A DNA stretch of 64,000 bases from Guptibacillus hwajinpoensis (GCF_020171785.1 NZ_JAIVAE010000007.1:233347-297346); one strand, 5' to 3'; shown: positions 30,696 to 40,350, counted from the first letter of the stretch. Numbers and translations are program-made. Notes: a model not told the origin generated them from the sequence alone.

Positions 30696-32876
30696 TTATT
30701 TAACGAACTTTTGTGATATAACCATCGGCTTTTCACAGAGAGGACATAACTTTTGCTCAGGTTGCTTATTCCCTTCAACCTTCATCCATCCTTTGCAGAA
30801 TTCACTGCTACAAACCCAGGCTTTCACTGATTTTCCTTCTTGCTTTATTTTCTTTTTAAAAGCGTCTGTTAAAAAACGGGAGACTGGCGTTTGTTTTCCA
30901 AGGTGCTTTTCAGGTGAACAAATATAAAGCTCTTCTTTTGCCCGTGTAATCGCAACGTAACAAAGCCGACGTTCCTCTTCAAGGTCAGCGGTTGGGTTTT
31001 TTGTATATAACTCCTTCTGAGAAGCTTCTTTATCTTTCATAGAGTTAAGTGCTGAAACGTGTGGCAATATGGTTTCTGAAGCGCCAATCACGTAAACGAC
31101 AGGGAACTCAAGTCCTTTTGCCTGATGAATGGATAACAGGGAGAGTCCATTCGCAGCGCTTGCCTTTTTTTTGTGCTCATTAAAGCGTTGGATGATGCGA
31201 TCAACATAAGCTAGAAATTCAGGAATTGTTTCAAAGCGTGAGCTTGAGAACTCTAGCTCGTCCATCATTTCTTTAAGGGTCGTTTTGTGAACCGTTAAAG
31301 CTTCATCATTCGCACTATCAAGATGTTTCATATAATCGTCACGCAATAATTGGATTGCCTTTTGTGGTTGGTGACGCTTTGCTTCCTGAATGAGACGAAT
31401 ACGCCGATCAATCGACTTCTTTTGGAAATCACGAAGCGTTTTCCATGATTTTAAATGAACTAAAGGAAAATCAACAGGTTCAACAAAATTTTCCATCTCG
31501 ATATGACGCATACCAGCTTCTTGATTAATAAATAAAGAGGGAAGAATAGCGGCCGTAGCGTCAAGGTTTTGATGTTCATATGCAAGACGAAGATGTTCCA
31601 TCATGCCTTTGATAATGGATTGTTCATAAAAGACCTGTTTCATTCCTTGGGCATTAAAAGGGATATCCTGCTCAATCAATTGTTCGAAAAGAGCTCGAGC
31701 ATTTGTATAAGTTCTTGTCAGAATGGCGATATCTTTCCAATCTCTTTTTTGCTCTCGAATATGACGAAGAACATATCCTGCTTCATCTTCTGTTGTTGCA
31801 GGTCTAAGATAGAAAGGTTGCTTTCCATCTTTGTTTGTTGCATTCATCGTCTTCGCCCTTCGATACGTATTATGTTTAATCACATGATTACCTAGCCCTA
31901 CAATGGGAGGCGCTGATCGATAATTTGTGTCGAGCGTTACAACTGCCGCATCTGGATAAGTGCGATCGAACTCTAAAATAATCGAACTATTTGCTCCGTT
32001 AAAGGAATAGATTACCTGATCATCATCCCCGACGACAAACAGATTGTTTTGCGGGGCAGCAATTTGTTTTATCAACTCGTATTGAATTGGGTTTGTATCT
32101 TGAAATTCATCAACTAAGATGTACTGAAACCGATTTTGCATTTTTTGAAGAAGGGCTGGGTTTTGATTAAATTCTCGATACATAAACACAAGAATGTCAT
32201 CAAAATCCATATAGTGATTAGCTGTTTTCCACTCTTCGTATTCTGTGTAAGCTTTTTTCAGTTCTTCTGTTTCTTTATGATCGGGAACATCACTCGGTTC
32301 CATCATCTTTACTTTGCACGATGAAATGGATGAAAGCATAATTTCTGGTAAAGAAGCTTCCGGACTTTTCATCTTTTTTAAAATGTTTTTCATAATAATT
32401 TGTTTGTGACGATCGCTATTCAATATTTTTTGATTATAGCCGAGACTTCTTAATAATTTCAGAAATATCGAGTGAAAGGTTCCCGCTGTTAATCTCCCTG
32501 AGTCTTGTGGAGAAACGCCTGGTAAGCGACTAATACGCTGTCGCATTTCTTCAGATGCTTTTCTAGTGAAAGTAATAAGTAGAATGCTAGAAGGGTCTTT
32601 CTCCTTAACTGTAATTAGAAACGCGGTTCGTGTTGTTAAGACGGATGTTTTCCCACTACCAGCTCCTGCAATTGTTAAAAGAGGACCTTCTGTATGTTTG
32701 ACTGCTTTTGTTTGGGGTTCATTAAGGCAAATTCCTTTTTTTTCTAATGCATGAAAAAAAGCCTGTTCTGCTTCATCTTCCAATGGCCTAATAGACGAAT
32801 GGGGTGTTAAAGGAGCAGAAAGGTCCAATTCAGTCACTGCTTGATGCGGTGTTGTTGTAAAATTCATGATCATCAC
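30696..32876 (-). CDS. UvrD/Rep-family DNA helicase (YjcD-like) with zinc-finger tail
   Basis: A 726-residue superfamily 1A ATP-dependent helicase. Motifs in order: LTIAGAGSGKTSVL (Walker A), LLITFTRKASEEM (Ia), TFHSIFLKLLRSLG, ILVDEFQDTNPIQ (Walker B), VVGDDDQVIYSFNGA (III), LDTNYRS (IV), SIHQAKGLEFPVVYV (V) and RRLCYVAITRAKEELY (VI). After the helicase core, the last 50 residues hold CSSEFCKGWMKV and LCPLCEKPM, a likely Cys4 zinc site. This layout is that of B. subtilis YjcD. It would unwind DNA in repair or replication restart. The start is uncertain by a few codons (GTG 32876, ATG 32873 or ATG 32867). Confidence 0.88.
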   Translation of the reverse strand: MMIMNFTTTPHQAVTELDLSAPLTPHSSIRPLEDEAEQAFFHALEKKGICLNEPQTKAVKHTEGPLLTIAGAGSGKTSVLTTRTAFLITVKEKDPSSILLITFTRKASEEMRQRISRLPGVSPQDSGRLTAGTFHSIFLKLLRSLGYNQKILNSDRHKQIIMKNILKKMKSPEASLPEIMLSSISSCKVKMMEPSDVPDHKETEELKKAYTEYEEWKTANHYMDFDDILVFMYREFNQNPALLQKMQNRFQYILVDEFQDTNPIQYELIKQIAAPQNNLFVVGDDDQVIYSFNGANSSIILEFDRTYPDAAVVTLDTNYRSAPPIVGLGNHVIKHNTYRRAKTMNATNKDGKQPFYLRPATTEDEAGYVLRHIREQKRDWKDIAILTRTYTNARALFEQLIEQDIPFNAQGMKQVFYEQSIIKGMMEHLRLAYEHQNLDATAAILPSLFINQEAGMRHIEMENFVEPVDFPLVHLKSWKTLRDFQKKSIDRRIRLIQEAKRHQPQKAIQLLRDDYMKHLDSANDEALTVHKTTLKEMMDELEFSSSRFETIPEFLAYVDRIIQRFNEHKKKASAANGLSLLSIHQAKGLEFPVVYVIGASETILPHVSALNSMKDKEASQKELYTKNPTADLEEERRLCYVAITRAKEELYICSPEKHLGKQTPVSRFLTDAFKKKIKQEGKSVKAWVCSSEFCKGWMKVEGNKQPEQKLCPLCEKPMVISQKFVK

Positions 32877-33006
32877 CTGAGTTCTTATGGATTCATCCCC
32901 TCATTTTAACACAAATTTGAGCGTATTCGTTTCTAATGAAAAGATTAATCTTCATCTGAAACGGGTAAAGTGACAAACACGATAAGTTAAAGAGGAGGAA
33001 AGAGCA

Positions 33007-33231
33007 ATGGAGAAATTTATTCAAGTTATCGTCGATCATGATAAGAAACAATTTCATGTTGAATCAGAAGCAACGAAGGAAAAAAATTATGATGAGCGCG
33101 TCGAGGAAGCGAAGAAGCAGGGACGCGACGTTGGATCTTTTCATTCAAGACTTGACACTGTTGAAAAAACAATTGATGCAGCTCAGCATGAGTATAAAGG
33201 ATATAGCCACTCGGAAGTTAGTCCTGTTTAA
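33007..33231 (+). CDS. 74-residue hydrophilic protein, unknown
   Basis: A small charged protein (MEKFIQVIVDHDKKQFHVES, EERVEEAKKQGRDV, TVEKTIDAAQHEYKGYS). The N-terminal strand pair resembles short strand-helix proteins but no family is recognised. AGAGGAGGAAAG precedes the ATG. It lies 22 bases before the next gene and probably shares its transcript. Confidence 0.55.
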   Translation: MEKFIQVIVDHDKKQFHVESEATKEKNYDERVEEAKKQGRDVGSFHSRLDTVEKTIDAAQHEYKGYSHSEVSPV

Positions 33232-33253
33232 ATCTTCATGGAGGTGAGAAGCA

Positions 33254-33592
33254 ATGGTACGTGAGACGTATTTTGTAACACCAAAAGGCGAGCTTCATGA
33301 AACGAATGTTGGTACTCAAATGAATGCATTTGAAATTAGAGCTACGAAAGAAGAAAAAATGAAACTCGAGCGAACGATTGAGAAATTGCGCTCACAGAAA
33401 TATGTGCAGCAAAATGATTTCTTTTCATTAAACCATTATAATGAAGCAGAAGTAGACAGTCATCGAGACTGGACAGATGAAGCGATTTATGAGCTTTATG
33501 AAATGATTTATCGATTAGGAACAGATAAGACAAAAGTGCAAATTGATCAAATGGGTGTTTTATCTGCACTTAACCATAACACAAGAAATTAG
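33254..33592 (+). CDS. 112-residue protein, paralogue of the 50.6-kb protein
   Basis: A hydrophilic protein with an N-terminal strand segment (MVRETYFVTPKGELHE) and a helical C-terminus. The end YELYEMIYRLGTDKTKVQID matches IYSLIHKLGNKKTRDHIE of the protein at 50624 in pattern Y-x-[ML]-I-[YH]-[RK]-LG-x2-KT-x3-I-x2-M-x-[VI]-L. Family function is unknown to me. GGAGGTGAGAAGC precedes the ATG; a terminator follows. Confidence 0.6.
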   Translation: MVRETYFVTPKGELHETNVGTQMNAFEIRATKEEKMKLERTIEKLRSQKYVQQNDFFSLNHYNEAEVDSHRDWTDEAIYELYEMIYRLGTDKTKVQIDQMGVLSALNHNTRN

Positions 33593-33612
33593 GGGCATAC
33601 GCCTCTTTTTTT
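33591..33612 (+). terminator. Terminator after the 112-residue protein gene
   Basis: AGGGGC (33591-33596), ATAC loop, GCCTCT (33601-33606), then a T-run. Confidence 0.8.
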
Positions 33613-33769
33613 GTTTATCCATAAACCATGCTATGGTGGCTTAGCCACAATGAAGAGTTATCAAGAATAAGATTGTTTTTCTATAAGAACTCCGCTCCTG
33701 CCCTTCCTAAATAGTCACTGCGACATACAGTATTAATGTAGTGAAAGAATTTTAATGAGGGGGATAAAG

Positions 33770-33913
33770 ATGAGCGGAGGATATGGTAAAGGATTTGCGT
33801 TAATTGTTGTATTGTTTATCTTATTAATTATTGTAGGAGCAGGCGCTTTTGGCGGCGGCTATGGTCCGGGACCAGGCGTTGGCGGAGCTAATTACAATCC
33901 TTATTGTTGTTAA
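33770..33913 (+). CDS. YjcZ-family sporulation peptide
   Basis: A 47-residue peptide: [20 protein letters not shown], then [18 protein letters not shown] and a NYNPYCC end. Gly-rich head, one hydrophobic helix starting [16 protein letters not shown], and a short tail are the hallmarks of the YjcZ/SscA group of tiny spore proteins. CATACAGT at 33724-33731 fits the sigma-K -10 (CATA-N3-T), though no clear -35 is seen, which is consistent with late mother-cell expression. GAGGGGGATAAAG precedes the ATG. Confidence 0.8.
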   Translation: MSGGYGKGFALIVVLFILLIIVGAGAFGGGYGPGPGVGGANYNPYCC

Positions 33914-33917
33914 TGAG

Positions 33918-33955
33918 AAAGAGGAACCGACTTATTTAAGTCAGTTCCTCTTTTT
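33918..33955. terminator. Bidirectional terminator between the YjcZ peptide and EcsB-like genes
   Basis: Stem AAAGAGGAAC-c-GACTT with AAGTC-a-GTTCCTCTTT around ATTT, T-run after it; overlaps the 3' end of the minus-strand gene. Confidence 0.88.
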
Positions 33956-35101
33956 ATCATTCGTCTCTTTTTTCATCGTAAGTACATAAGAAAATAGTAA
34001 CCCTTCCAAAAAAACAATGAAAGCATCATGTAATTCAGGAAGCTGAATAAAACTATAGATGAAACACTGCAGGATCAATAAACCGAAAATCATCTTAACG
34101 ATCGAATGACCTGTCAAGTTGTCTTGAAGAATGATGAGAAATGTATCTCGGTACTGTTCTTTTATTATTGCAGTAAGTTGTTGGTAAGTGACCCACAGAA
34201 AAAGAGGAACGAATAGAAATATGATAATCTCATTAGACAAATTGGAAAGAATGAGAGCTCCTAACACAAGTAACCTGAGGTACATCCAAACATATGAGCC
34301 TTTACGTAAAAAAGTTCGAACTGAAAGATAAAGACGTGGATCGTGAACATGAATTAATGAAAGAACAAATCCAAAGTATCTTCGCGCTCGTACTTGATTT
34401 TGTAATGAAGGAACGTCAACAAATAGGTTAGCAAATTGCTCAAAGCGGTTTTTTTGTGAAGCTTCAAGTTCGATCAATCTTTCCCACTGTAGCATTTTTT
34501 TCCTGCGTAATAGAAAAGGAAGAGTGGTAAGCGCAATCGAAACGAGTACGCCGATCCAAACATTTCCTTTTATCGTCAAGTAAAGAACCGCACTATTCAT
34601 AACCAATAAATAAAAGCGAAACCATTTTATCTTTACTATGTAGGAACGGATAATAACAAAGAAAGATAGGAAATGAAGCATGAATAGTGTAATACATCCG
34701 ACAATAAGGTCGTTTTCTTCAAAGCCTAATCGAATGAATACAGGAGTTGTCAGTAAACTAGTGAGTATAATGATAGGAAGGGAGCGAACGTATGAATATA
34801 AGAAGCTATATCGGATATACTTCTCCATTCGCCCTTCATATGCTAATAAAAAAACCCGATCAGCTGGCAAGAGAAAGAACTTTACTTTGAGTGAACTGAT
34901 TACAATACTAATTGTTAAGATCGTCACAATTAGTGTTAGAAAATTTTCTGGAATCGCCCCCAGGAACTGTCGATAGTAGACAGCCCCGATGCCACCTGCA
35001 AGAAGTACTGCTATGAGAAATCCACCTTGAAAAATATAACTTAAATAGCTTAAGCGATGGCGTATATAATGGTCGAATCTTTTTTTCCATAGCTCTGTCA
35101 A
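33941..35101 (-). CDS. EcsB-like ABC transporter membrane protein (no EcsA partner here)
   Basis: A 386-residue membrane protein, about eight to ten helices, with a central cytoplasmic segment of about 70 residues. KNRFEQFANLFVDVPSLQNQ followed by VRARRYFGFVLSL matches the core of EcsB proteins (B. subtilis EcsB about 408 residues). EcsAB affects secretion, competence and intramembrane proteolysis. Here no EcsA ATPase lies next to it, so it is a stand-alone paralogue or depends on an ATPase elsewhere. The upstream region to 35318 has no other gene on this strand. Confidence 0.78.
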   Translation of the reverse strand: MTELWKKRFDHYIRHRLSYLSYIFQGGFLIAVLLAGGIGAVYYRQFLGAIPENFLTLIVTILTISIVISSLKVKFFLLPADRVFLLAYEGRMEKYIRYSFLYSYVRSLPIIILTSLLTTPVFIRLGFEENDLIVGCITLFMLHFLSFFVIIRSYIVKIKWFRFYLLVMNSAVLYLTIKGNVWIGVLVSIALTTLPFLLRRKKMLQWERLIELEASQKNRFEQFANLFVDVPSLQNQVRARRYFGFVLSLIHVHDPRLYLSVRTFLRKGSYVWMYLRLLVLGALILSNLSNEIIIFLFVPLFLWVTYQQLTAIIKEQYRDTFLIILQDNLTGHSIVKMIFGLLILQCFIYSFIQLPELHDAFIVFLEGLLFSYVLTMKKETNDKKRN

Positions 35102-35318
35102 TGAAAGTTCTCCTATCCGAAGTGAATTCTAAAAAATCGAAACGTTCCGTTATCTTTATTCGTATTACTATTGTAATCAATTTTAATGAATTTGCATCGT
35201 TCTCCTAAAAATTATAGTAAAAAAGACTTAATTATCGACTAGTTTGTTTGACACTTGACTTCATGAGGAAAGTGATTAGTAACGATGAAATACTACAATA
35301 ATTAAAAGGATGAGTAAC

Positions 35319-35846
35319 TTGAAAAAATACATAAGTATAGCCATGTTGGTAGGTGCCCTTACATTCACTTCAGGCTGTGGTGCGGAAATATCAAAAGTTG
35401 CGGAAGAGCATTCACAAATAGTGATGTCTTCCATTGAAAACAAAGCTGAAGCAAAAACAATGGCAGTAGAAAAACCTAATGTTGAACAACTATCAACTGA
35501 CCTTATTGACCGTATTGTTCAAGAAACCGATGCTAATTATAAAGTGAAACAGTTTCAGTCAATCGAGGAAGTTGAGCAGCATTTACAAAAGGTAGCGTCA
35601 AAAGAGCTCTCTTCTCAAATCGCTGATGTTTACTTTAATGAACGTGAAGGTGGTCTTTATCTTGTTCCTACAGAACTCTTTCCATGGGTAAATACAGATA
35701 AGCCGTATGAGTTAGATCAAATAAGTGAATTTGAATACAAGCTAACCCAATCAAACCAATCGGATCTTTATGGTAATTATACAATTGATATTGATTTTAT
35801 TTACGAAAACAACAACTGGATTATTAAAAACTTTGAGATTAAATAA
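35319..35846 (+). CDS. Lipoprotein of unknown function
   Basis: A 175-residue secreted lipoprotein. The signal is KKYISIAMLVGALTFTSGC with the lipid Cys in TSGC. The mature part has a helical stretch (ISKVAEEHSQIVMSSIENK), then a mixed domain ending DLYGNYTIDIDFIYENN and WIIKNFEIK, a pattern often seen in NTF2-like or cystatin-like lipoproteins. The TTG at 35319 is preferred because AAAAGG lies nine bases upstream; the ATG at 35310 abuts that site. A terminator follows. Confidence 0.65.
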   Translation: MKKYISIAMLVGALTFTSGCGAEISKVAEEHSQIVMSSIENKAEAKTMAVEKPNVEQLSTDLIDRIVQETDANYKVKQFQSIEEVEQHLQKVASKELSSQIADVYFNEREGGLYLVPTELFPWVNTDKPYELDQISEFEYKLTQSNQSDLYGNYTIDIDFIYENNNWIIKNFEIK

Positions 35847-35850
35847 GACA

Positions 35851-35878
35851 AACGCACGGTTAAATGCCGTGCGTTTTA
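35851..35878 (+). terminator. Terminator of the lipoprotein gene
   Basis: AACGCACGG (35851-35859) and CCGTGCGTT (35867-35875), then TTTATT. Confidence 0.85.
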
Positions 35879-35990
35879 TTATTGATTTCAGAAATGGAGA
35901 ATCTTGTTTTTACTTTTTATATAGGGGGATTGGACAAGGACAGGCTACTCTTTTACAATAAAGTAAGAAACTAAAGGACGAGGTTATCAA

Positions 35991-36461
35991 ATGAGCGAAT
36001 TTATGTTTACAGATTACTATCATAATCAGGTGACATTTTCCTTCCAGGACCACCCGTACTCCTCAGATCCCAAGCATGTTTGGGTTATTTGTCGCCTCGA
36101 AAATCAATGGTTGTTAACGGAACATTCAAGAAGAGGCATTGAGTTCCCTGGTGGTAAGGTGGAAGAGGGTGAAAATGCGGAAGAAGCTGCTGTTCGTGAA
36201 GTTTACGAAGAAACAGGAGGCGTTGTCAAGCGTCTTAAGTACGTAGGTCAGTATCGGGTGGAAGGAAAAGGCGGTACAATCATTAAGAACGTCTATTATG
36301 CTGATATTGATCATCTTGTGAAAAAAGATGATTATATGGAAACGAAAGGCCCCGTCAAGCTAAAAACACTACCGAAAGACCTTCACTTAAATGAGCATTA
36401 TAGTTTTATGATGAAGGATCAAGTCCTTACGTATAGTTTAAAGCAGCTTAATTTTTTGTAG
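35991..36461 (+). CDS. ytkD: NUDIX hydrolase YtkD
   Basis: A 156-residue NUDIX enzyme. The box is GGKVEEGENAEEAAVREV followed by YEETGG, intact. Flanking residues (PKHVWVICRLENQWLLTEH, LKYVGQYRVEGKGG, YADIDHL) follow B. subtilis YtkD closely; that enzyme cleaves 8-oxo-dGTP and acts as an RNA 5'-pyrophosphohydrolase. It is cytosolic. Position between the men cluster and pckA is as in B. subtilis. A terminator follows. Confidence 0.92.
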   Translation: MSEFMFTDYYHNQVTFSFQDHPYSSDPKHVWVICRLENQWLLTEHSRRGIEFPGGKVEEGENAEEAAVREVYEETGGVVKRLKYVGQYRVEGKGGTIIKNVYYADIDHLVKKDDYMETKGPVKLKTLPKDLHLNEHYSFMMKDQVLTYSLKQLNFL

Positions 36462-36489
36462 CGAAGCATCTAACGATAGTAGCTAAAAC

Positions 36490-36520
36490 AAAAAGTCCAG
36501 TTCAACGAACTGGACTTTTT
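36490..36520. terminator. Bidirectional terminator after ytkD
   Basis: AAAAAGTCCAGTTC (36490-36503) and its complement (36507-36520) around AAC. Confidence 0.9.
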
Positions 36521-36528
36521 GTTGTTAG

Positions 36529-37392
36529 TTAGATGGTTTCTTTCCCTGGCTCCACATGAATGATTGCATTCCGAATATCGTGCTCTTTCTCGAGCTGTGC
36601 TTCAATTTCATCTGTAATACTATGACCTTCTTTAATGTTTAAATAAGGTGCTACTTCTACGACAGCATCAACAATGATCTTATTTCCAGCCATTCTCGCT
36701 TTAATATCTACAAGCGTTTCAACGCCTTCAATCTCTTGAATCGTTGCTTCGATATCATTTAGTTTCTCTTTGTCAAAACCATCAGTAAGCATGAGAGAAG
36801 AATCCCTAAAAATATCGTAAGCGGTTTTACAGATGATAAGGCCGACGATAAATCCAGTTAAAGGATCTAACCAGTGCATGTTAAATTGTGCTCCAATAAT
36901 TCCAACAAAGGCTCCAAGACTTACAAGTGCGTCTGATAAGTTATCTTTTGCTGCAGCCATTAGTCCATGACTGCCTGTTTTTTTAGCGAGCCTGGAATTA
37001 AAAAGATAGACACTCCCCATAACAAGCATCCCTAAAAGAGCGACCCATGCTGATGTTAATGGAGGAGATGAAACGGTTCCGTTGATTAAAACGGTCGCTG
37101 TATGGAAGAGGACTTGAATACCAATTGCAAACATTACGAAAGAGGCAAATAAGGAAGAGACCGTTTCTGCTCGAGAATGTCCATATGGATGATTAAGATC
37201 TGGTGGTTTGAGAGAAATCCTCATTCCAATTAAGACGGCAACTGATGCTACAATGTCCGATGCATTGTTCCAACCATCTGCTAACAGAGCCTCGGAACCT
37301 AACAGGTATCCAGCACCTAATTTTATGATTGAAAGTAGTAGGTATGCGGCAATGCTAAGCCATACGCCTTTCAGAGCATTCATTTTCTTCAC
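36529..37392 (-). CDS. Cation diffusion facilitator (CDF) metal exporter
   Basis: A 287-residue protein with six membrane helices and a cytoplasmic C-terminal domain. ADGWNNASDIVAS carries the DxxxD half-site in helix 2, HPYGHSRAETVSS the conserved loop, AAKDNLSDALVSLGA the helix 5 metal site. DGWNN in place of HDxxD suggests manganese rather than zinc, as in the MneP/MneS group; this is inference. The C-terminal domain (about 205-287) has a ferredoxin-like beta pattern ending NAIIHVEPG. The start may be residue 1 or 4. Confidence 0.88.
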   Translation of the reverse strand: MKKMNALKGVWLSIAAYLLLSIIKLGAGYLLGSEALLADGWNNASDIVASVAVLIGMRISLKPPDLNHPYGHSRAETVSSLFASFVMFAIGIQVLFHTATVLINGTVSSPPLTSAWVALLGMLVMGSVYLFNSRLAKKTGSHGLMAAAKDNLSDALVSLGAFVGIIGAQFNMHWLDPLTGFIVGLIICKTAYDIFRDSSLMLTDGFDKEKLNDIEATIQEIEGVETLVDIKARMAGNKIIVDAVVEVAPYLNIKEGHSITDEIEAQLEKEHDIRNAIIHVEPGKETI

Positions 37393-37537
37393 CTGTCTTT
37401 TAAATTAGAAATATGTTCTTCTATATGCTAGCAGATGGCATTTGGGTGGGTCTATAGCAATCATTTTGCCAGCGGTAAGACGTGTAGGGGTCGATCACGT
37501 TTGTAACCTCTGGCTAACTAGTTTGCCCACTTACAAC

Positions 37538-37563
37538 AAAAAAAGCCCCTCTGAAAGAGGAGC
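37538..37563 (-). terminator. Terminator of the ABC importer operon
   Basis: Minus strand: GCTCCTCT / AGAGGGGC stem with one mismatch and TTC loop, then seven T. Overlaps the permease stop codon. Confidence 0.85.
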
Positions 37564-38363
37564 TAATGTTTGATTAATTTCCGCTCAAGCCATTCAACGC
37601 CAAGATACATAATGGACGAAAAAATCGCAATCATAAATAAGCTTAGTAAAACGAGTGTGAAATTAAATACTTGAAAACCATAAATGATCATGTAACCGAG
37701 CCCTTGTTTCGAAACAAGAAATTCTCCAACAATGACCCCTACCCAAGACAATCCTACATTTACTTTGAGTGTCGAGATGATAGCTGGAAAAGAAGCGGGT
37801 AGGATAACCTCACGAAATATCTGCTTCTTATTCCCACCAAATGAACGAATTACTTTAATATAATTTGGCTCTACCGTATGAAAAGCGTGATAGATCACAA
37901 GTGTTGTGATGATGATCGAAATAGATGCTCCCATTGTAATAATTGAAAGGTAGCCTGGTCCGAGTGCCACGATAATAATCGGGCCAAGCGCTACTTTGGG
38001 CATCGAATTTAATACGACCAGATAAGGATCGGAAATTTTTGACGCTTTTCGGGACCACCAAAGGACCGCAGCGAAAGCTGTGCCAAGTACTGTACCGATC
38101 ATAAAACCTGCAACGGTTTCAAGTAGGGTTACGCTTGTATGCAGTAACAAAGAACCGTCATAAAGTTTTGTGAGAAAGAGCGAAGCGATCTTAGTAGGGT
38201 AACTAAATAATAAAGGATCAATCCAGGTAAGTCGCCCTGCAAGCTCCCATAGGGAGAGAAATGCTAAAAGAATAAAGATTTGCCAGGTTACGATCTCATA
38301 CTTTTCTCTCTTCAACTTCTTTACATACTGCTGATGCTGTTTATCAAGTTGGAGATTGTTCAA
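37563..38363 (-). CDS. ABC importer permease (YtlD-like)
   Basis: A 266-residue BPD-type inner-membrane permease with six helices, of the SsuC/TauC/ThiX family. The EAA loop reads [25 protein letters not shown]. It works with the two genes upstream. The TTG at 38363 has GGAAGGAG ten bases upstream; a TTG at 38372 lies too close to it. It overlaps the ATPase gene by about 20 bases. The order binding protein-ATPase-permease before pckA matches B. subtilis ytlACD. Confidence 0.88.
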   Translation of the reverse strand: MNNLQLDKQHQQYVKKLKREKYEIVTWQIFILLAFLSLWELAGRLTWIDPLLFSYPTKIASLFLTKLYDGSLLLHTSVTLLETVAGFMIGTVLGTAFAAVLWWSRKASKISDPYLVVLNSMPKVALGPIIIVALGPGYLSIITMGASISIIITTLVIYHAFHTVEPNYIKVIRSFGGNKKQIFREVILPASFPAIISTLKVNVGLSWVGVIVGEFLVSKQGLGYMIIYGFQVFNFTLVLLSLFMIAIFSSIMYLGVEWLERKLIKH

Positions 38364-39120
38364 GAGAATCAAGCTCCTTCCATATCATTTGGAAGTTTTC
38401 GGGAAAAACTGGATCGTTTCTAGCTTCAAAAGGCAGTAATGTTTGAAGTTGGGACGGAACTTGAAAAATCTTTGCGATTTTACCTGGTCGCGGTGATAAA
38501 AGAATGATCCGGTCTGACATCGCTATCGCTTCTCCGATATCATGCGTTACGAGTATCGCTGTTTTCTGATGTGCTTTTAACGTTTGGAAGACAAGATCTT
38601 CAAGCTTTAGTTTGGTTTGATAATCAAGAGCTGAGAAAGGTTCATCTAATAAGAGAAGATCAGGATCAGTTGCTAGCGTTCGAACGAGCGCAACTCGCTG
38701 TCTCATACCCCCTGAAAGCTGATCAGGATAGGCGTGACGAACGTCTGAAAGCCCCATACTGTCAAGTAATGCAAGTGTGATTTCTTTCTTCTCGGGAGTT
38801 AATTTGTTTAAGAGCTTTAACCCGATATAACAATTGTCTTCAATGGTCTTCCAGGGGAATAAATAGTCTTGTTGAAGCATATAGCCCATTCGCTCACCCG
38901 GTGATTGAATCATCTTGTTCTGAAGAGAGACGGTTCCTTCAGTTGGCTGTAAGAGCCCTGATATAATTGATAACAATGTGGATTTTCCACAACCACTTGG
39001 ACCAAGCAGTGATACGAATTCACCTTCCGCAATAGAAAACGAAAGGTCAGATAGGGCTTCCTTTGCTGCACTTTCTGTTAAATAAACATGTGATATGGCA
39101 TTTAGTTGAAGGAAAGACAT
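38344..39120 (-). CDS. ABC importer ATPase (YtlC-like)
   Basis: A 258-residue ATPase with Walker [13 protein letters not shown]-loop [10 protein letters not shown], signature LSGGMRQR, Walker [13 protein letters not shown] and switch His in LVTHDIGEA. It belongs to the nitrate/sulfonate/taurine/HMP-type import ATPases. It is 11 bases downstream of the binding protein gene. Confidence 0.9.
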   Translation of the reverse strand: MSFLQLNAISHVYLTESAAKEALSDLSFSIAEGEFVSLLGPSGCGKSTLLSIISGLLQPTEGTVSLQNKMIQSPGERMGYMLQQDYLFPWKTIEDNCYIGLKLLNKLTPEKKEITLALLDSMGLSDVRHAYPDQLSGGMRQRVALVRTLATDPDLLLLDEPFSALDYQTKLKLEDLVFQTLKAHQKTAILVTHDIGEAIAMSDRIILLSPRPGKIAKIFQVPSQLQTLLPFEARNDPVFPENFQMIWKELDSLEQSPT

Positions 39121-39131
39121 TCTATTTCCTC

Positions 39132-40127
39132 CTATTGTTGTGCTTCTTCTGCATAGCTGTTATCCACTAGTTTGCTATAATCAACACGTTTTGGAAGTTC
39201 GCCAGCTTCATCCATAATATTTTGTAGGTTATCCCATTCTTCCTGATCAAGAGTAGGATTTGTAGCGAATGAATGTTGACTCTTATAACGATCAACGACC
39301 GTAGTAATCAGCTCCAGATCAGTGTCCTGAAAAAATGGCTCAATTGCTTTAGCGATTTCTTCAGAAGAGTGGGTATCTACCCATAATTGTGCTTCATAAA
39401 GTGCTGCTGTAAATCGTTCTGCTACATCCGCATTTTTAGTTAAATAACTGTCTTTTGCCATATAGCTTGTGTATGGAATCTTTCCTGATTCTTTACCGAA
39501 CGAGGCTACGATATATCCGACACCTTGTTCTTCAAAAACACTTGCGGTCGGTTCGAAAAGTTGAACATAATCTCCAGTACCCGATGCAAACGCACTTGAG
39601 ATATTTGCAAAATCAATATTTTGAATAAGGTTTAAATCATTTTGTGGATCAATGCCTTTTTGTTTCAGAACATATTCCCCTGCCATTTGTGGCATTCCAC
39701 CTTTACGCTGACCAAGAAAAGTGCTTCCTTTCAAATCTTCCCATGCAAAATGATCGACTTTTTCTCTTGATACAAGAAATGTTCCATCTGTTTGCGTGAG
39801 CTGAGCAAAATTAATGACGGGATCATCTGTGCCTTGCGCATAAACATAAATAGATGTCTCAGAACCGACTAAGGCGATATCTGCTCCATTTGAAAGCAAC
39901 GTGGTCATTGTTTTGTCGCCACCCCAAGTGGTGGTTAACTCGACATCAAGTCCATGCTTTTCAAATATACCTTCGGAGAGAGCCACATACTGTGGTGCAT
40001 AGAAAATAGAGCGTGTTACCTCAGCTACGCGCACCTGGTCATTTCCATTATTCGTTCCACATGCTGAAAGAATAAGAAGAAAGACACCTATAAAAATACT
40101 GCTTTTAAATACCCAACTTTTTTTCAT
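39132..40127 (-). CDS. ABC importer substrate-binding lipoprotein (YtlA-like, NMT1/THI5 family)
   Basis: A 331-residue lipoprotein, signal FIGVFLLILSAC. RVAEVTRSIFYAPQYVALSEG is typical of NMT1/THI5-like binding proteins, which carry pyrimidine precursors of thiamine, sulfonates, or nitrate. LVGSETSIYVYAQG and KGGMPQMAGEYVLKQKG follow. The ligand cannot be told from sequence; no TPP riboswitch was seen upstream, so thiamine-precursor uptake is not supported by regulation. The leader holds a small hairpin CATGAG/CTCATG (about 40150-40166). Confidence 0.85.
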   Translation of the reverse strand: MKKSWVFKSSIFIGVFLLILSACGTNNGNDQVRVAEVTRSIFYAPQYVALSEGIFEKHGLDVELTTTWGGDKTMTTLLSNGADIALVGSETSIYVYAQGTDDPVINFAQLTQTDGTFLVSREKVDHFAWEDLKGSTFLGQRKGGMPQMAGEYVLKQKGIDPQNDLNLIQNIDFANISSAFASGTGDYVQLFEPTASVFEEQGVGYIVASFGKESGKIPYTSYMAKDSYLTKNADVAERFTAALYEAQLWVDTHSSEEIAKAIEPFFQDTDLELITTVVDRYKSQHSFATNPTLDQEEWDNLQNIMDEAGELPKRVDYSKLVDNSYAEEAQQ

Positions 40128-40325
40128 TAGTTAGCCCCCAGCATTATCACATGAGATAGGCTCATGTTTAAGATACTATAGCCTATGAATTTCGTAACAT
40201 TTTGTGTTTGGCAGATAAAAAAGGATAATGCTATAGGGGGGTTCTTTTAGTTAGTTAGCGGTAAGAGCTTTTTAGCATTTGCTCATTTCGAGGCGGTTAG
40301 TCCAAAAAAAGCGTTGTTACAAAGC

Positions 40326-40350
40326 AAAAAGCACCATTTAGGTGCTTTTT
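40326..40350 (-). terminator. Terminator of pckA
   Basis: AAAAAGCACC (40326-40335) and GGTGCTTTTT (40341-40350). Confidence 0.88.
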
